Source: a virus. From it: a DNA stretch of 43,176 nt. The position numbers and the translations under genes are program-made. Location of the stretch: the IMG/VR virus record IMGVR_UViG_3300025778_000028, positions 1-43,176 of that record; one strand, 5' to 3'. Of the stretch, positions 1-9,014 are shown piece after piece; positions within the stretch are counted from its first letter, which is position 1, and each line of letters opens with the position of its first letter. The notes under the pieces are model-generated. The model searched no databases. It was not told where the DNA came from and saw nothing but the letters and a program-made list of their open reading frames with translations.

Positions 1-411
1 GGTAATACTGGATCAACTGGTTCAACTGGTGCTCAAGGTATTCAAGGAATTCAAGGAACTACTGGTTCAACTGGAGCACAAGGTATCCAAGGTAATACTG
101 GTAACACTGGATCAACTGGTTCAACTGGTGCTCAAGGTATTCAAGGAATTCAAGGAACTACTGGTTCAACTGGAGCACAAGGTATCCAAGGTAATACTGG
201 TAACACTGGATCAACTGGTTCTCAAGGTATTCAGGGTATTCAAGGAACAACCGGTTCGACAGGAGCACAAGGTATCCAAGGTATCCAAGGAAATACTGGA
301 TCAACTGGTTCTCAGGGCATTCAGGGAATACAAGGAACTCTGGGTTCTCAGGGTACGACTGGAACTGTTCCAATACCAAAGACTGCGGCATTCGCACTCA
401 TCTTTAACTAA
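1..411 (+). CDS. Collagen-like tail fibre protein, 3' end only
   Basis: Open from the first base of the window, so the start lies upstream; the visible part is 136 codons and ends in TAA. About 120 residues are unbroken Gly-X-Y triplets, rich in GIQG, GTTG, GSTG and GAQG. A short non-collagen tail ends in [13 protein letters not shown]. Such repeats are expected to form a trimeric collagen-like triple helix in phage fibres. Bases 10-108 and 109-207 are identical 99-nt copies, so the rod has recently grown by duplication. It starts a cluster of fibre and adhesin genes, which supports a tail fibre or adhesin-shaft role. The N-terminal attachment domain is missing, so the exact virion position cannot be given. 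Confidence 0.85.
   Translation, partial: GNTGSTGSTGAQGIQGIQGTTGSTGAQGIQGNTGNTGSTGSTGAQGIQGIQGTTGSTGAQGIQGNTGNTGSTGSQGIQGIQGTTGSTGAQGIQGIQGNTGSTGSQGIQGIQGTLGSQGTTGTVPIPKTAAFALIFN
10..207 (+). repeat. Two perfect 99-nt tandem copies in a collagen-like gene
   Basis: Bases 10-108 and 109-207 are identical. Each copy encodes 33 residues, that is 11 Gly-X-Y triplets. Bases 1-9 look like the end of an earlier copy, and from 208 a third copy begins and diverges after about 12 nt. The unit is a multiple of three and of nine, so gain or loss of copies keeps both the reading frame and the triplet register. Confidence 0.9.
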
Positions 412-439
412 TTACTATTATTAACTCACTCTACTACAA

Positions 440-796
440 ATGGCTAATCCTAACATAGCAGGTCTCACTTACATCTACGGCACGACCACCGTTACGAGCA
501 GCGTCTCAACTTCAGGAAGCACGATCATCTCTTCTGTGCCAAGCAATACTGTCTATAAAGTGGATAGCGTCATTGCAGCAAATAAGACGAGTAGTAATGC
601 TACGATTACTCTCTATATCACTCGAAGCTCAACAAGCTACAACATCGCTTATCAGATTACTGTACCAGCTAATTCAACATTAGTACTTGTCGGCAAAGAT
701 AGCATGTTCTACATGAATGAATCTGACGTACTCACTGCTGTCGCTGGTACATCAACTGCGATCGATATCATTGCTTCTTACGAAGCTATTTCCTAA
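440..796 (+). CDS. Small virion structural protein (118 aa)
   Basis: The protein begins MANPNIAGLTYIYG, is rich in Thr, Ser and Val, and has no Cys or membrane segment. The alternation of short polar and hydrophobic stretches suggests an all-beta fold. Proteins beginning MANPNI of this size recur among T4-like marine phages as hypothetical virion proteins; this is from memory, not a search. The stop overlaps the next start as TAATG, so the two genes are likely translationally coupled. Its place between a collagen fibre and a Gly-rich adhesin suggests a fibre-tip or adhesin-associated part. No specific function can be assigned. Confidence 0.75.
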   Translation: MANPNIAGLTYIYGTTTVTSSVSTSGSTIISSVPSNTVYKVDSVIAANKTSSNATITLYITRSSTSYNIAYQITVPANSTLVLVGKDSMFYMNESDVLTAVAGTSTAIDIIASYEAIS

Positions 797-3147
797 TGCG
801 CTACCTAAAAGGCTCATACCTTAACACATCAACGACACCAGCACTAACAAGTGCGGTTGGTAGGTGGAATCTTGCTGATCAATTTGATGCAGCGAGACAG
901 GGTACTTGGCCAATAATTGGTGTTACCGCAACAGGTGGTACAGCAACATCAGGTAATGGCTACAATCAATGGTCATTTACAACAACAGGCTCTAGCACAT
1001 TTACAGTGAGTACAGGAGGCACTGTCTATTACGCTATTGTTGCTGGTGGGGGTGGAGCTGGCGGAGAACGTGGAGGAGGGGGCGGTGGTGGCGGTGTAGT
1101 TACAGGACAAACAACTTTAACGGCTGGCACATACACTATAATTGTAGGTGCAGGTGGCTCTGGTGGTGCTGGAGGAGGAGGAGAAGGAGCAGGTTCGCAC
1201 GGCAATTCAGGTTCTAATAGCAGTGCTTTTGGTTTTACTGCTGTTGGCGGTGGATTTGGTGGTGCTTGTTCTGGTTCTTCAAATAACTATGGATCATATG
1301 GCGGATCGGGCGGTGGGGCTGGTTTTGGCTCTGGTTCATCAGGTGCTGTTGGCGTTGGTGTAGCTGGACAAGGTTGGTCTGGTGGATCAGGTATTGATTC
1401 AACTCAACGTGGCGGAGGTGGCGGGGGCGGTGCTAATTCAATAGGGACTAATGCAACAAATTCTACATCAGCAGCAGGAAACGGTGGTAATGGTATTGGT
1501 ATTTATTTACCAGTAAGTAATTCTACAGTTTATTATGGAGGTGGAGGTGGTGGCGGTGCAGATTCTCGTACTAGCTCTGTTGCTGGAGCTGGAGGCACAG
1601 GCGGTGGAGGAGCTGGAAACAATACCAGTTCTGGAACAGGTGGAGCTGGATCAACAAACACTGGCGGTGGCGGAGGAGGGTCTGGACTAACAGGAACTGG
1701 TGGAGCAGGAGGCTCAGGCATAGTTATTATATGGTCACCTATAGCTACCCCTTCAAAGACTCCTTATGTGCAATACCTAGCGGTGGCTGGGGGCGGTGGT
1801 GCTGGTTATTATTATGGAGCAGGTGGTGGTGGCGGCGGTGTGCTACAAGGATTATTTCAACCAACAGCTGGAACTACATATACAGTAACCGTAGGATCTG
1901 GTGGGGCTGGTCCTGTAATTCCTAATGCAGGTACTGGAAACAATGGCACTAATAGTTCAATTTCTGGAACAGGATTAACAACAATAACAGCTATTGCAGG
2001 CGGAGGAGGTGGTGGTAGTGCTACTGGTGCTGCTGCTGGATTAAATGGTGGTTCAGGTGGCGGTGGAGGTGGTACATCAGCAGCAAACGGTGGTTTAGGA
2101 ACAACAGGCCAAGGTTATGGTGGTGGAAATTCACCAGGTTTAACTGATGGTGGTGGTGGTGGATATGGAATGGCAGGTGGTTACGGTATATCATCTGGTG
2201 GTAACGGAGGCGATGGATTTACAACCTACATAGCCAACCCATCAACGTATAGCTGGTCTAATCACTTTGATGGTACTAGTTATTTAACAACATCTAGTAT
2301 TTCTGGTATGTCGATTGGAACTGGTGATTACACAGTTGAGTTTTGGTTTTATTTAACAAAACCAGTAACCAACAACGGTTTTTTTCAAATGTGTTCTACG
2401 GCTGGTGGATTGCCTTCTGGTTTTGCAGGTATAGCACTTGGTTTAACAAGTTCTCCAAACACTATTACTTATTATTATAACAATTATAATAATCAAATTT
2501 CTTATACTGCTCCTTTATACACATGGGTTCATGTTGCTGCTGTAAGACATAGCGGTACTAATAATGTTTATATAAATGGTACTTCTATTGCTTCTGCATC
2601 TGATACTAATAGTTATAGTACTAATTACGCAGCTATAGGTGCATATTACTCATCTTCTTATCCTTTTTCTGGTGGTTATATTTCTAATTTTAGAGCTGTT
2701 ATTGGCACTGCTGTTTACACATCTAATTTTACACCACCTACGACACCAATTACAGCTATTAGCGGAACTCAATTACTAAGTTGTCAATCTGGTAGTTTTT
2801 CTGACAGCAGTAGTAATAATGCTACAATAACAACAGTAGGTTCTCCATACATAGCCTCCCAAAACCCATTTGGTGCTTCTTACGCAGGCGGTGGTGGTGG
2901 TCAAGGTAGCGGTTATGGAGGCATGGGCGGTGGTGGGAAAGGTGTTGCTGGTGGTGGTACTAATGCAGGAACTAATACTGGTGGTGGGGGCGGTGGTGAT
3001 TCAGGAGCAGGTGGTTCTGGCGTAGTCATATTAGCCTACCCATCTACCTATACTACTGCTGCTAGCACCACGGGTTCGCCCACACTGACCACTGCTAATG
3101 GTTACAATGTTTACAAATTCACTGCATCTGGTAGTATCACATTTTAA
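796..3147 (+). CDS. Polyglycine-rich adhesin-like tail protein with LamG-like domain
   Basis: 783 residues. Two or three blocks follow the pattern YxIVAGGGGAGG, then GGVxTG, then AGTYTxxVGAGG, then long polyglycine runs. Between about residues 486 and 690 lies a non-glycine domain (FDGTSYLTT, YTVEFWFYL, WVHVAAVRH, NVYINGTS). It reads as a LamG/concanavalin-like jelly roll of the LamG_3 kind, often found in glycan-binding phage proteins. Polyglycine-rich blocks recall the receptor-binding gp38 adhesins of T-even phages, where such runs pack as polyglycine-II helices. Its likely role is host-surface recognition at a fibre tip; this is inference. The start overlaps the upstream stop. It shares its Gly-rich architecture with the protein at 6668-8401. 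Confidence 0.8.
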   Translation: MRYLKGSYLNTSTTPALTSAVGRWNLADQFDAARQGTWPIIGVTATGGTATSGNGYNQWSFTTTGSSTFTVSTGGTVYYAIVAGGGGAGGERGGGGGGGGVVTGQTTLTAGTYTIIVGAGGSGGAGGGGEGAGSHGNSGSNSSAFGFTAVGGGFGGACSGSSNNYGSYGGSGGGAGFGSGSSGAVGVGVAGQGWSGGSGIDSTQRGGGGGGGANSIGTNATNSTSAAGNGGNGIGIYLPVSNSTVYYGGGGGGGADSRTSSVAGAGGTGGGGAGNNTSSGTGGAGSTNTGGGGGGSGLTGTGGAGGSGIVIIWSPIATPSKTPYVQYLAVAGGGGAGYYYGAGGGGGGVLQGLFQPTAGTTYTVTVGSGGAGPVIPNAGTGNNGTNSSISGTGLTTITAIAGGGGGGSATGAAAGLNGGSGGGGGGTSAANGGLGTTGQGYGGGNSPGLTDGGGGGYGMAGGYGISSGGNGGDGFTTYIANPSTYSWSNHFDGTSYLTTSSISGMSIGTGDYTVEFWFYLTKPVTNNGFFQMCSTAGGLPSGFAGIALGLTSSPNTITYYYNNYNNQISYTAPLYTWVHVAAVRHSGTNNVYINGTSIASASDTNSYSTNYAAIGAYYSSSYPFSGGYISNFRAVIGTAVYTSNFTPPTTPITAISGTQLLSCQSGSFSDSSSNNATITTVGSPYIASQNPFGASYAGGGGGQGSGYGGMGGGGKGVAGGGTNAGTNTGGGGGGDSGAGGSGVVILAYPSTYTTAASTTGSPTLTTANGYNVYKFTASGSITF

Positions 3148-3161
3148 TATCACATAACATC

Positions 3162-3638
3162 ATGGCACACTTCGCACAAATCGACATAAATAGTAAGGTT
3201 ATCAATGTACTCGTTGTCCCTGATGATCAAGCATCACGTGGCAGTGATTACTTGTCCAAGGATCTTGGCCTTGGCGGTCTCTGGGTACAAACAAGCTACA
3301 ACACACGTGGTGGTGTTCACTATGGTCCTGATGGCAAGCCTGATGGTGGTGTTGCACTGCGCAAGAACTATGCTGGCTTGGGTTACAGCTACAATGCTAG
3401 CATTGATGCATTTGTGCCACCACAACCATATCCATCATGGATACTCAATACTGATACAGGATTATGGGACGCACCAGTACCAATGCCAACAGCAGTTGAT
3501 GGTTCAATATGGGTCTGGGATGAACCAACAAAAGCATGGGTATCGCAACCTATTCCAATGACTCAGTCCGTACAAGGCGTGCAATCCACTCAAGGAGTAC
3601 AAGGTAGTCAAGGAGTTCAGGGCGTCCAAGGACCTTAA
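3162..3638 (+). CDS. Conserved virion protein with C-terminal collagen tag (158 aa)
   Basis: It begins MAHFAQIDINSKVINVLVV and contains WVQTSYNTRGGVHY, RKNYAGLGYSY, DAFVPPQPYPSWILN and WVWDEPTKAWV. It is clearly paralogous to the protein at 9015-9485, sharing the order of these motifs along the whole length. This family is common next to fibre genes in T4-like marine phages; I know no proven function. The aromatic- and proline-rich repeated WxxxxP pattern suggests a compact beta domain. The last roughly 22 residues are a short collagen-like tag ([15 protein letters not shown]). The tag may dock it to the collagen fibres made by its neighbours, which is inference. Confidence 0.75.
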   Translation: MAHFAQIDINSKVINVLVVPDDQASRGSDYLSKDLGLGGLWVQTSYNTRGGVHYGPDGKPDGGVALRKNYAGLGYSYNASIDAFVPPQPYPSWILNTDTGLWDAPVPMPTAVDGSIWVWDEPTKAWVSQPIPMTQSVQGVQSTQGVQGSQGVQGVQGP

Positions 3639-3646
3639 TTTTCATT

Positions 3647-3654
3647 AATAAATA
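3647..3654 (+). promoter_or_regulatory. Late promoter box AATAAATA
   Basis: The box matches the T4 late consensus TATAAATA except at its first base, the same variant seen at 8442 and 20257. It ends 14 nt before the ATG at 3669, so transcription should begin about 9 nt before that codon. A weak AGGT lies downstream. Confidence 0.55.
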
Positions 3655-3668
3655 GGTAAATAATTTTT

Positions 3669-6665
3669 ATGGCACTCGATTTTCCAAATTCCCCGACCAA
3701 TGGTCAAACATTTACATCCGGAGGTCGTATCTGGACCTGGAGCAGCACTCAGAACTCTTGGCAGAGTAACACTGGAACACAGGGTACTCAGGGCGTTCAG
3801 GGTCTTCAGGGTACACAGGGTATTCAAGGAGCTCAAGGTGCTGGTGGTACGATCGCTTACTGGGGTTCATTCTACGATACCACGAATCAAACCGCAGCGA
3901 ATACCACAACTGCATATCCAGTCAATATTGGAAGCTATGATCCAAACAGCAATGGTGTTCAGATCAATAATGGAAATCAAGTATACTTCGTCCATGGTGC
4001 AACATACAATATTCAGTTCTCGATTCAGTTCGCAAATACAGACAGCGCAGTTGGTAATTCAGAAGTTTGGTTCAGAAAGAATGGAACCGATATCCCAGCG
4101 AGCGCAGGTGAAATTGCAATCCCGTCAAAGCATGGTAGTACGAATGGATTGATGCTGGCTTCTTACAATTTAGTGCTTGCTCTCAATGCAGGCGATTATC
4201 TCCAGCTCATGTGGAGAGTTGATAGCACGTCTGTCACGATTCAGACTCTTGCAGCAGGAACAAATCCAGTTTATCCAGTCAGTCCAGGTGTTATCTTAAC
4301 TGCAACACAAGTGACTTACACTCAGGTAGGACCTCAGGGTACACAGGGTATTCAAGGAAATCAAGGCATCACTGGAGCTCAGGGCATTCAAGGAATCACT
4401 GGCGCTCAGGGTATTCAAGGAATCACTGGTACACAGGGTATCACTGGAGCTCAGGGCATACAAGGTATTCAAGGCGCAAGCGTTCAGGGTATTCAAGGAA
4501 TTCAGGGTATCTCTGGCACAAATGGCGTGCAAGGTATTCAGGGTATCCAAGGTACGCAAGGAACTCAAGGAATCACCGGTGCTCAAGGAATCCAGGGTAT
4601 TCAAGGTAGTTACGGAAATCAGGGTATCCAAGGTATTCAAGGTACAAGCATTCAAGGCACTCAAGGTATCCAAGGCATTCAGGGTTTAACCGGTATTCAA
4701 GGAACTGCAGGTTTCGTCGGTTCGAATGGTAGCCAAGGTATTCAGGGTATTCAAGGATATACCGGACCTCAAGGAACAACTGGAGCTGGAACTCAAGGTA
4801 CCTCAGGTGCTTCCATATTAGGCACGACGAATACATGGACTGGAGCTTCAAATACGTTCAATAATACTATTATCGCAGGTAGCGCACAGATCAACAATGG
4901 TGCTGCATTAATAGATCTGAATAGCACGACTCGATTAAAAATCAATTCTATTTCTACAAATAATAGTGTTGAATTTTGGAAAGATTCGACTCCATCTTAT
5001 GCAGCATCTATAGGATTGGCACCGGCAGGTATCACTACTCCACAAAGTGCTTTAGTTTTTACAGGTTATCCAAGTGGAAGCTGGGTAGAGCAAATGCGTT
5101 TGACGAGTGGTGGAAATTTAGGTCTTGGTACAAATAATCCATCATTAGCTTCTGGAGGAACAGGACTACAAATCACAAATAGTACCTACACTCAGGCTAG
5201 ACTCTCTTCATCTGGATCATCTGCTGGTCTTGAGTTCAATCCTTCTAGCGCACATAATTGGGAGTTTCAAGCTACAAATGATCCTTCGTTTATTCTATAT
5301 GATAGAGGCGCTGGCAAATATAGATTTGTCGTAAGAGGCGATACTGGAAATACGACAATTGGCTATAATAGTGCAGTAGATGTTGGATATAATTTATACG
5401 TTCCTGGTAATATTGGTACAAATGGTATCATTTATGATAATGCCAATACAGCTTATTATGTACAACCTAGCTCATTCTCGAATTTATTAACCTTACGTGT
5501 TGGGAATCGTATTGTGAGACAAACCACTACGATTGACATGAGCAATACGAGTACGTATAGTACAAGTAATTTCTATCCAGTCACAATTCAACTAGATCCA
5601 GCATATACTACAAGAATAAGAATTGAGAATGCGTTAAGTTCAAATGTTCCTAGTTGGTCAACACACCCAAGTGGATTTACTCTTATTCTAGATTGGGAAG
5701 TCAATGGAAGTGGTTGGGGAACTTCACCGGTTTTGAGAAGAATTCATTCGTATGCAGAAGCATTTACTAATTCGACAATATGCGGAGGTATTAGCCAACT
5801 AGGAACTTCAAGTGAAGAAGTCGTTTGGCTTCGAGGCGGTGGGCAATATTACTTCTCAGTGTCAGGATTATACAATAATACCGGATTGGCGATACCAATT
5901 CCTCACTCGACTACCTACACTGCTCAGACTGGTGTAGGTACAGCGGCAGTATCGTCAACTGCGATCAATAATCCTTATCAAGCAGTTTCAGGCGGCGGTC
6001 TTGGCTGTTATAGTTTTTATGCAGTAAATTATTATGATCAGAATAATAGTTATTATCTTCAGCCCGGTGGTACCTCTTCTCTAAACGCAGCAAACTTTGC
6101 TGGTGCAATTAGTTTCCCAGGTGGAAGTAGCATTTCAACCATTGGTGATATCAATTCAAGAAGAAGCAACGGTACTGGTGGAGTATATTACTTTGCAAGT
6201 AATGGTCAAAATTATCTTTACTTTGACGGAACTAATTATCAGTTAAACGGCGGTTCCACCCTTGCAGTAGCTGGTGCTATTACCGCTACAGGTAACATCA
6301 CTGCTTATTACTCAGATGAAAGATTAAAAGACATCGAGGGAAATATTCCAAATGCACTTGATAAAGTAAGATCTCTGAATGGTTTCTACTACACTGCAAA
6401 TGATACAGCAGTTGCACTTGGTTATAAGAAGAAACGTGAGCTGGGCGTTTCTGCACAGGAAGTCGAAAAGATACTTCCTGAATTGATCGAGATTGCTCCG
6501 ATCTCTCAAAAGAAATCTTCTCCAAATGAGGACGAAGTTGTAGATACGAATATACCAGAGTACAAGACTCTTGACTACGGTCGTCTTGTTCCTCTCTTAA
6601 TCGAAGCGATCAAGGAACTCACTGCAAGAGTAGAGCAACTCGAGAACAGTTCTTCTAACAAGTAA
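3669..6665 (+). CDS. Collagen-like tail fibre with C-terminal S74 intramolecular chaperone
   Basis: 998 residues. A short N-terminal domain is followed by a brief collagen stretch (about 33-57) and a beta-rich globular domain (about 58-215, C1q/TNF-like in appearance). Then come a long collagen rod (about 220-381), beta-rich shaft segments and a C-terminal S74 chaperone. The last part has YYSDERLKDIEGNI at about 880-893 and ELGVSAQEVEKILPEL at about 934-949. Both are hallmarks of the endosialidase-type auto-processing domain. Ser882 and Lys887 have the five-residue spacing of the known Ser/Lys dyad. Self-cleavage just before Ser882 would release about 117 residues once the trimer has folded. 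A coiled coil at the very end (ELTARVEQLENSS) fits the family. This is a likely receptor-binding or side fibre. Confidence 0.88.
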   Translation: MALDFPNSPTNGQTFTSGGRIWTWSSTQNSWQSNTGTQGTQGVQGLQGTQGIQGAQGAGGTIAYWGSFYDTTNQTAANTTTAYPVNIGSYDPNSNGVQINNGNQVYFVHGATYNIQFSIQFANTDSAVGNSEVWFRKNGTDIPASAGEIAIPSKHGSTNGLMLASYNLVLALNAGDYLQLMWRVDSTSVTIQTLAAGTNPVYPVSPGVILTATQVTYTQVGPQGTQGIQGNQGITGAQGIQGITGAQGIQGITGTQGITGAQGIQGIQGASVQGIQGIQGISGTNGVQGIQGIQGTQGTQGITGAQGIQGIQGSYGNQGIQGIQGTSIQGTQGIQGIQGLTGIQGTAGFVGSNGSQGIQGIQGYTGPQGTTGAGTQGTSGASILGTTNTWTGASNTFNNTIIAGSAQINNGAALIDLNSTTRLKINSISTNNSVEFWKDSTPSYAASIGLAPAGITTPQSALVFTGYPSGSWVEQMRLTSGGNLGLGTNNPSLASGGTGLQITNSTYTQARLSSSGSSAGLEFNPSSAHNWEFQATNDPSFILYDRGAGKYRFVVRGDTGNTTIGYNSAVDVGYNLYVPGNIGTNGIIYDNANTAYYVQPSSFSNLLTLRVGNRIVRQTTTIDMSNTSTYSTSNFYPVTIQLDPAYTTRIRIENALSSNVPSWSTHPSGFTLILDWEVNGSGWGTSPVLRRIHSYAEAFTNSTICGGISQLGTSSEEVVWLRGGGQYYFSVSGLYNNTGLAIPIPHSTTYTAQTGVGTAAVSSTAINNPYQAVSGGGLGCYSFYAVNYYDQNNSYYLQPGGTSSLNAANFAGAISFPGGSSISTIGDINSRRSNGTGGVYYFASNGQNYLYFDGTNYQLNGGSTLAVAGAITATGNITAYYSDERLKDIEGNIPNALDKVRSLNGFYYTANDTAVALGYKKKRELGVSAQEVEKILPELIEIAPISQKKSSPNEDEVVDTNIPEYKTLDYGRLVPLLIEAIKELTARVEQLENSSSNK

Positions 6666-6667
6666 TC

Positions 6668-8401
6668 ATGTCACTCCCTTCATCAGGCGCTATCTCTTTG
6701 AGTCAGGTCGATACCGAAATGACATTCGGATCGACTGCGCAGATCTCCATGAACGATGCCACAGTGAGGTCGCTTTTCAATAAGCTCTCAGGTGCAATCT
6801 CGTTCTCTGATGGATACGGTAAGTCAAATAGCTTTTCTATTAATTATCTTATCGTAGCAGGAGGTGCAGCTGGCGGCGGTGAAGGTGACGCTGGTAATGA
6901 TCCAGGTGGCGGCGGTGGTGCAGGAGGTATGTTGACTGGATCTGCTACAATATCTGGTGAAACTTCTTATACCATCACGATTGGTGGCGGCGGTGCGGCA
7001 GCTCAAGGAGATGTCTGGGGAAATGGAAACAACTCAAGCGCTTTTGGAAATACTGCAACAGCAGGTGGCGGTGGCGGATTTGAAAACCATAGTGGATCTC
7101 GAGGAGGTAATCCAGGTGGTTCCGGTGGAGGTGGCGGTGGTTACGGATGCGGTAACTCAGGTGGTAGTGGTACTTCTGGACAAGGAAATAATGGTTCTAA
7201 CGCTGGTTGCGGATCCTATGGTGGTGGCGGCGGCGGCGGAGCAGGAGCAGCTGGTGGTAGTGATGGATATGGTGGAGACGGTGGCGCAGGTCTAGCTTCC
7301 TCAATCACAGGCTCATCTGTCTATTACGCAGGTGGTGGTGGAGGTGGAGCTGATACTCGTTTCGGCAATGCAGCAGGAAATGGTGGATCTGGCGGAGGCG
7401 GTTCTGGCGGGGCTTCTTATCAAGGTAACGGAAATAGTGGTTCCGCAGGTACTGGTGGAGGAGGTGGCGGTGCCCCAAATGCAGGTGGTTGTAGCTCTTG
7501 CGGATACGCAGGAAATGGTGGATCTGGAATTGTAATCATATCTTCACCTGCAGCGGCAGCTTCTACAACTGGTTCTCCTTCAGTTACAACCGTAGGAAGC
7601 AATAAAGTTTACAGTTTTACAAATTCTGGCTCGATCACTTTCTTACCTTTTTATACATCTTCTTCATTATCAATCTCAGGCGGAACAGTAAGTACAAGTG
7701 GATCTCATACTCAAGCACTCTTTACCTCATCTGGAACTCTCACAGTCACTGGTTCTGGTACATTGAATTACGCAATCGTAGCTGGTGGTGGATCTGGCGG
7801 TTCAAACAATGGTGGCGGTGGTGGTGCAGGTGGTGTCTTGACTGGCTCGATGTCAGTCAGTGCTGGAACTTATTCAGTCGTAATTGGTGCAGGTGGTGCA
7901 CATACTTCTGGATTCAATAGTACATCTCAAGGAAATAGTTCCACAGCATTAGGTCTTACTGCGGTCTATGGTGGCGCTGGTAACTCGTATCAATCAGGTT
8001 GTACATCAGGTGGATCTGGTGGTGGAGGTGGTTGTGGTGGTACATCCGGCCAAGGTAATGCAGGTTACTCAAGTGGCGGTGGTGGCGGTGGTGGTTGGCA
8101 AGCATCCGCAACTGATTCGGGTGGTGCTGGTGGCGCCGGTGGTAATATCTCTACTACGATCACATCTTACGCAGTTGGCGGAGGTGGTGGTGGCTGTTAT
8201 CCAGACAATAACTCTTACACTTATCCAGCGGGTGGTTATGGTGGAGGCGGAGCAGGAACTGCACGTTGGGGTACTGAATTAGGACAAAATGATTCTGGTT
8301 CAGCCGGCTCAGTCAATACCGGTGGCGGCGGTGGCGGCGGTGGCGGTTATTCAGCTCAGGGCGGTGCCGGTGGCTCTGGTATGGCAGTATTCTGGATATA
8401 A
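6668..8401 (+). CDS. Polyglycine-rich adhesin-like tail protein
   Basis: 577 residues. The N-terminal about 50 residues (SGAISLSQVDTEM, AQISMNDATVRSLF, GAISFSDGYGKS) match a short attachment module seen at the start of many phage tail proteins. Two glycine-rich blocks follow. Each begins with a strand pair (NYLIVAGG or NYAIVAGG), then GGMLTG or GGVLTG, then a Tyr-containing strand, then long polyglycine runs. A bridge at about 300-355 separates them. The architecture is shared with the protein at 796-3147, but the LamG-like insert is absent. Several Cys (GYGCGNSGG, NAGGCSSCGYAG) lie inside the Gly-rich loops. It starts 2 nt after the preceding stop and is probably co-translated with that fibre. 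Receptor-binding adhesin is the best guess. Confidence 0.78.
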   Translation: MSLPSSGAISLSQVDTEMTFGSTAQISMNDATVRSLFNKLSGAISFSDGYGKSNSFSINYLIVAGGAAGGGEGDAGNDPGGGGGAGGMLTGSATISGETSYTITIGGGGAAAQGDVWGNGNNSSAFGNTATAGGGGGFENHSGSRGGNPGGSGGGGGGYGCGNSGGSGTSGQGNNGSNAGCGSYGGGGGGGAGAAGGSDGYGGDGGAGLASSITGSSVYYAGGGGGGADTRFGNAAGNGGSGGGGSGGASYQGNGNSGSAGTGGGGGGAPNAGGCSSCGYAGNGGSGIVIISSPAAAASTTGSPSVTTVGSNKVYSFTNSGSITFLPFYTSSSLSISGGTVSTSGSHTQALFTSSGTLTVTGSGTLNYAIVAGGGSGGSNNGGGGGAGGVLTGSMSVSAGTYSVVIGAGGAHTSGFNSTSQGNSSTALGLTAVYGGAGNSYQSGCTSGGSGGGGGCGGTSGQGNAGYSSGGGGGGGWQASATDSGGAGGAGGNISTTITSYAVGGGGGGCYPDNNSYTYPAGGYGGGGAGTARWGTELGQNDSGSAGSVNTGGGGGGGGGYSAQGGAGGSGMAVFWI

Positions 8402-8441
8402 CAATTCAATAATTTAAAGAAAAACAACGAATCAAACAACT

Positions 8442-8449
8442 AATAAATA
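8442..8449 (+). promoter_or_regulatory. Late promoter box AATAAATA
   Basis: A T4-type late box with an A at the first position. It ends 7 nt before the ATG at 8457, and there is no Shine-Dalgarno sequence in between. The predicted transcript would begin about 2 nt before the start codon. Confidence 0.55.
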
Positions 8450-8456
8450 GTAGACT

Positions 8457-8987
8457 ATGGCAAACACATATTCATGGAAAATCAATAATCTGAAGTATCT
8501 TCAGAGTTATGCTCACCCAAGCGGTTCAACCCTCACAAATGCAGTCGTTCATGTTCAATGGACTTTGACTGGCACTGACTCGAGTGGTAATACTGGTACA
8601 TTTTCAGGCGCAACTCCATTTGATCCATCGCAGATCAATGTCTCAAGCTTTACAAATTACTCATCCCTGACCTCAGCAACGATTGCTAGCTGGTTAGAAA
8701 GCGTAGTCATTGGTTCATACCAAGATCACGTACTCTCTCAGATCCAAGCTCAGATTGATGCAAAGGCAAATCCAATCACGAGTGTTGATAACTCGGCACT
8801 TCCATGGGTACCTTCAACTGGCGCTGGTTCAGGTTCTCCTGCAGGAAATGACGACTCGGTCAATCCTCCTGTTACCGCAACTCTGCAAAGTACTCCAGCT
8901 CCAGCTCCTGCACAAGGCGTTCAGGGAGTACAAGGTACTCAGGGAGTACAAGGTACTCAGGGAACTCAAGGCGTTCAGGGAACATAA
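8457..8987 (+). CDS. Virion-associated protein with C-terminal collagen tag (176 aa)
   Basis: It begins MANTYSWKINNLKYLQSYAHPSG and continues with VVHVQWTLTGTDSSGNTGTFSG. The N-terminal half looks like a small beta domain. A helix follows at about 78-107 (SATIASWLESVVIG, DHVLSQIQAQIDAK), then a Pro/Ala/Ser-rich linker. The last roughly 25 residues are a collagen-like tag of repeated GVQGTQG. Proteins opening MANTYxWKI are frequent in T4-like marine phage structural clusters; no biochemical role is known to me. The final 39 nt, including the stop, are identical to the end of the next gene. Confidence 0.72.
   Translation: MANTYSWKINNLKYLQSYAHPSGSTLTNAVVHVQWTLTGTDSSGNTGTFSGATPFDPSQINVSSFTNYSSLTSATIASWLESVVIGSYQDHVLSQIQAQIDAKANPITSVDNSALPWVPSTGAGSGSPAGNDDSVNPPVTATLQSTPAPAPAQGVQGVQGTQGVQGTQGTQGVQGT
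8949..8987 (+). repeat. 39-nt direct repeat, copy 1, at a gene end
   Basis: Positions 8949-8987 are identical to 9447-9485. Both copies end with the TAA stop of their gene and encode the last collagen triplets. The upstream halves of the two genes are unrelated, so only the tag is shared. Confidence 0.85.
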
Positions 8988-9014
8988 TCCAAATAATCTG
9001 ATCGGAACTATTTT

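Noticed and set aside
1-330. CRISPR-like regular repeats
   Set aside because: The repeats are contiguous, in frame and encode Gly-X-Y triplets, with no unique spacers.
29-424. Long open frame in another frame of the collagen repeats (Lys/Val/Phe-rich)
   Set aside because: It is a by-product of repeats without stops. The collagen frame is open across the same bases and makes an ordinary Gly-X-Y protein.
1533-1721. Proline-rich frame on the minus strand
   Set aside because: It is the complement of polyglycine codons; similar shadows occur opposite every Gly-rich block.
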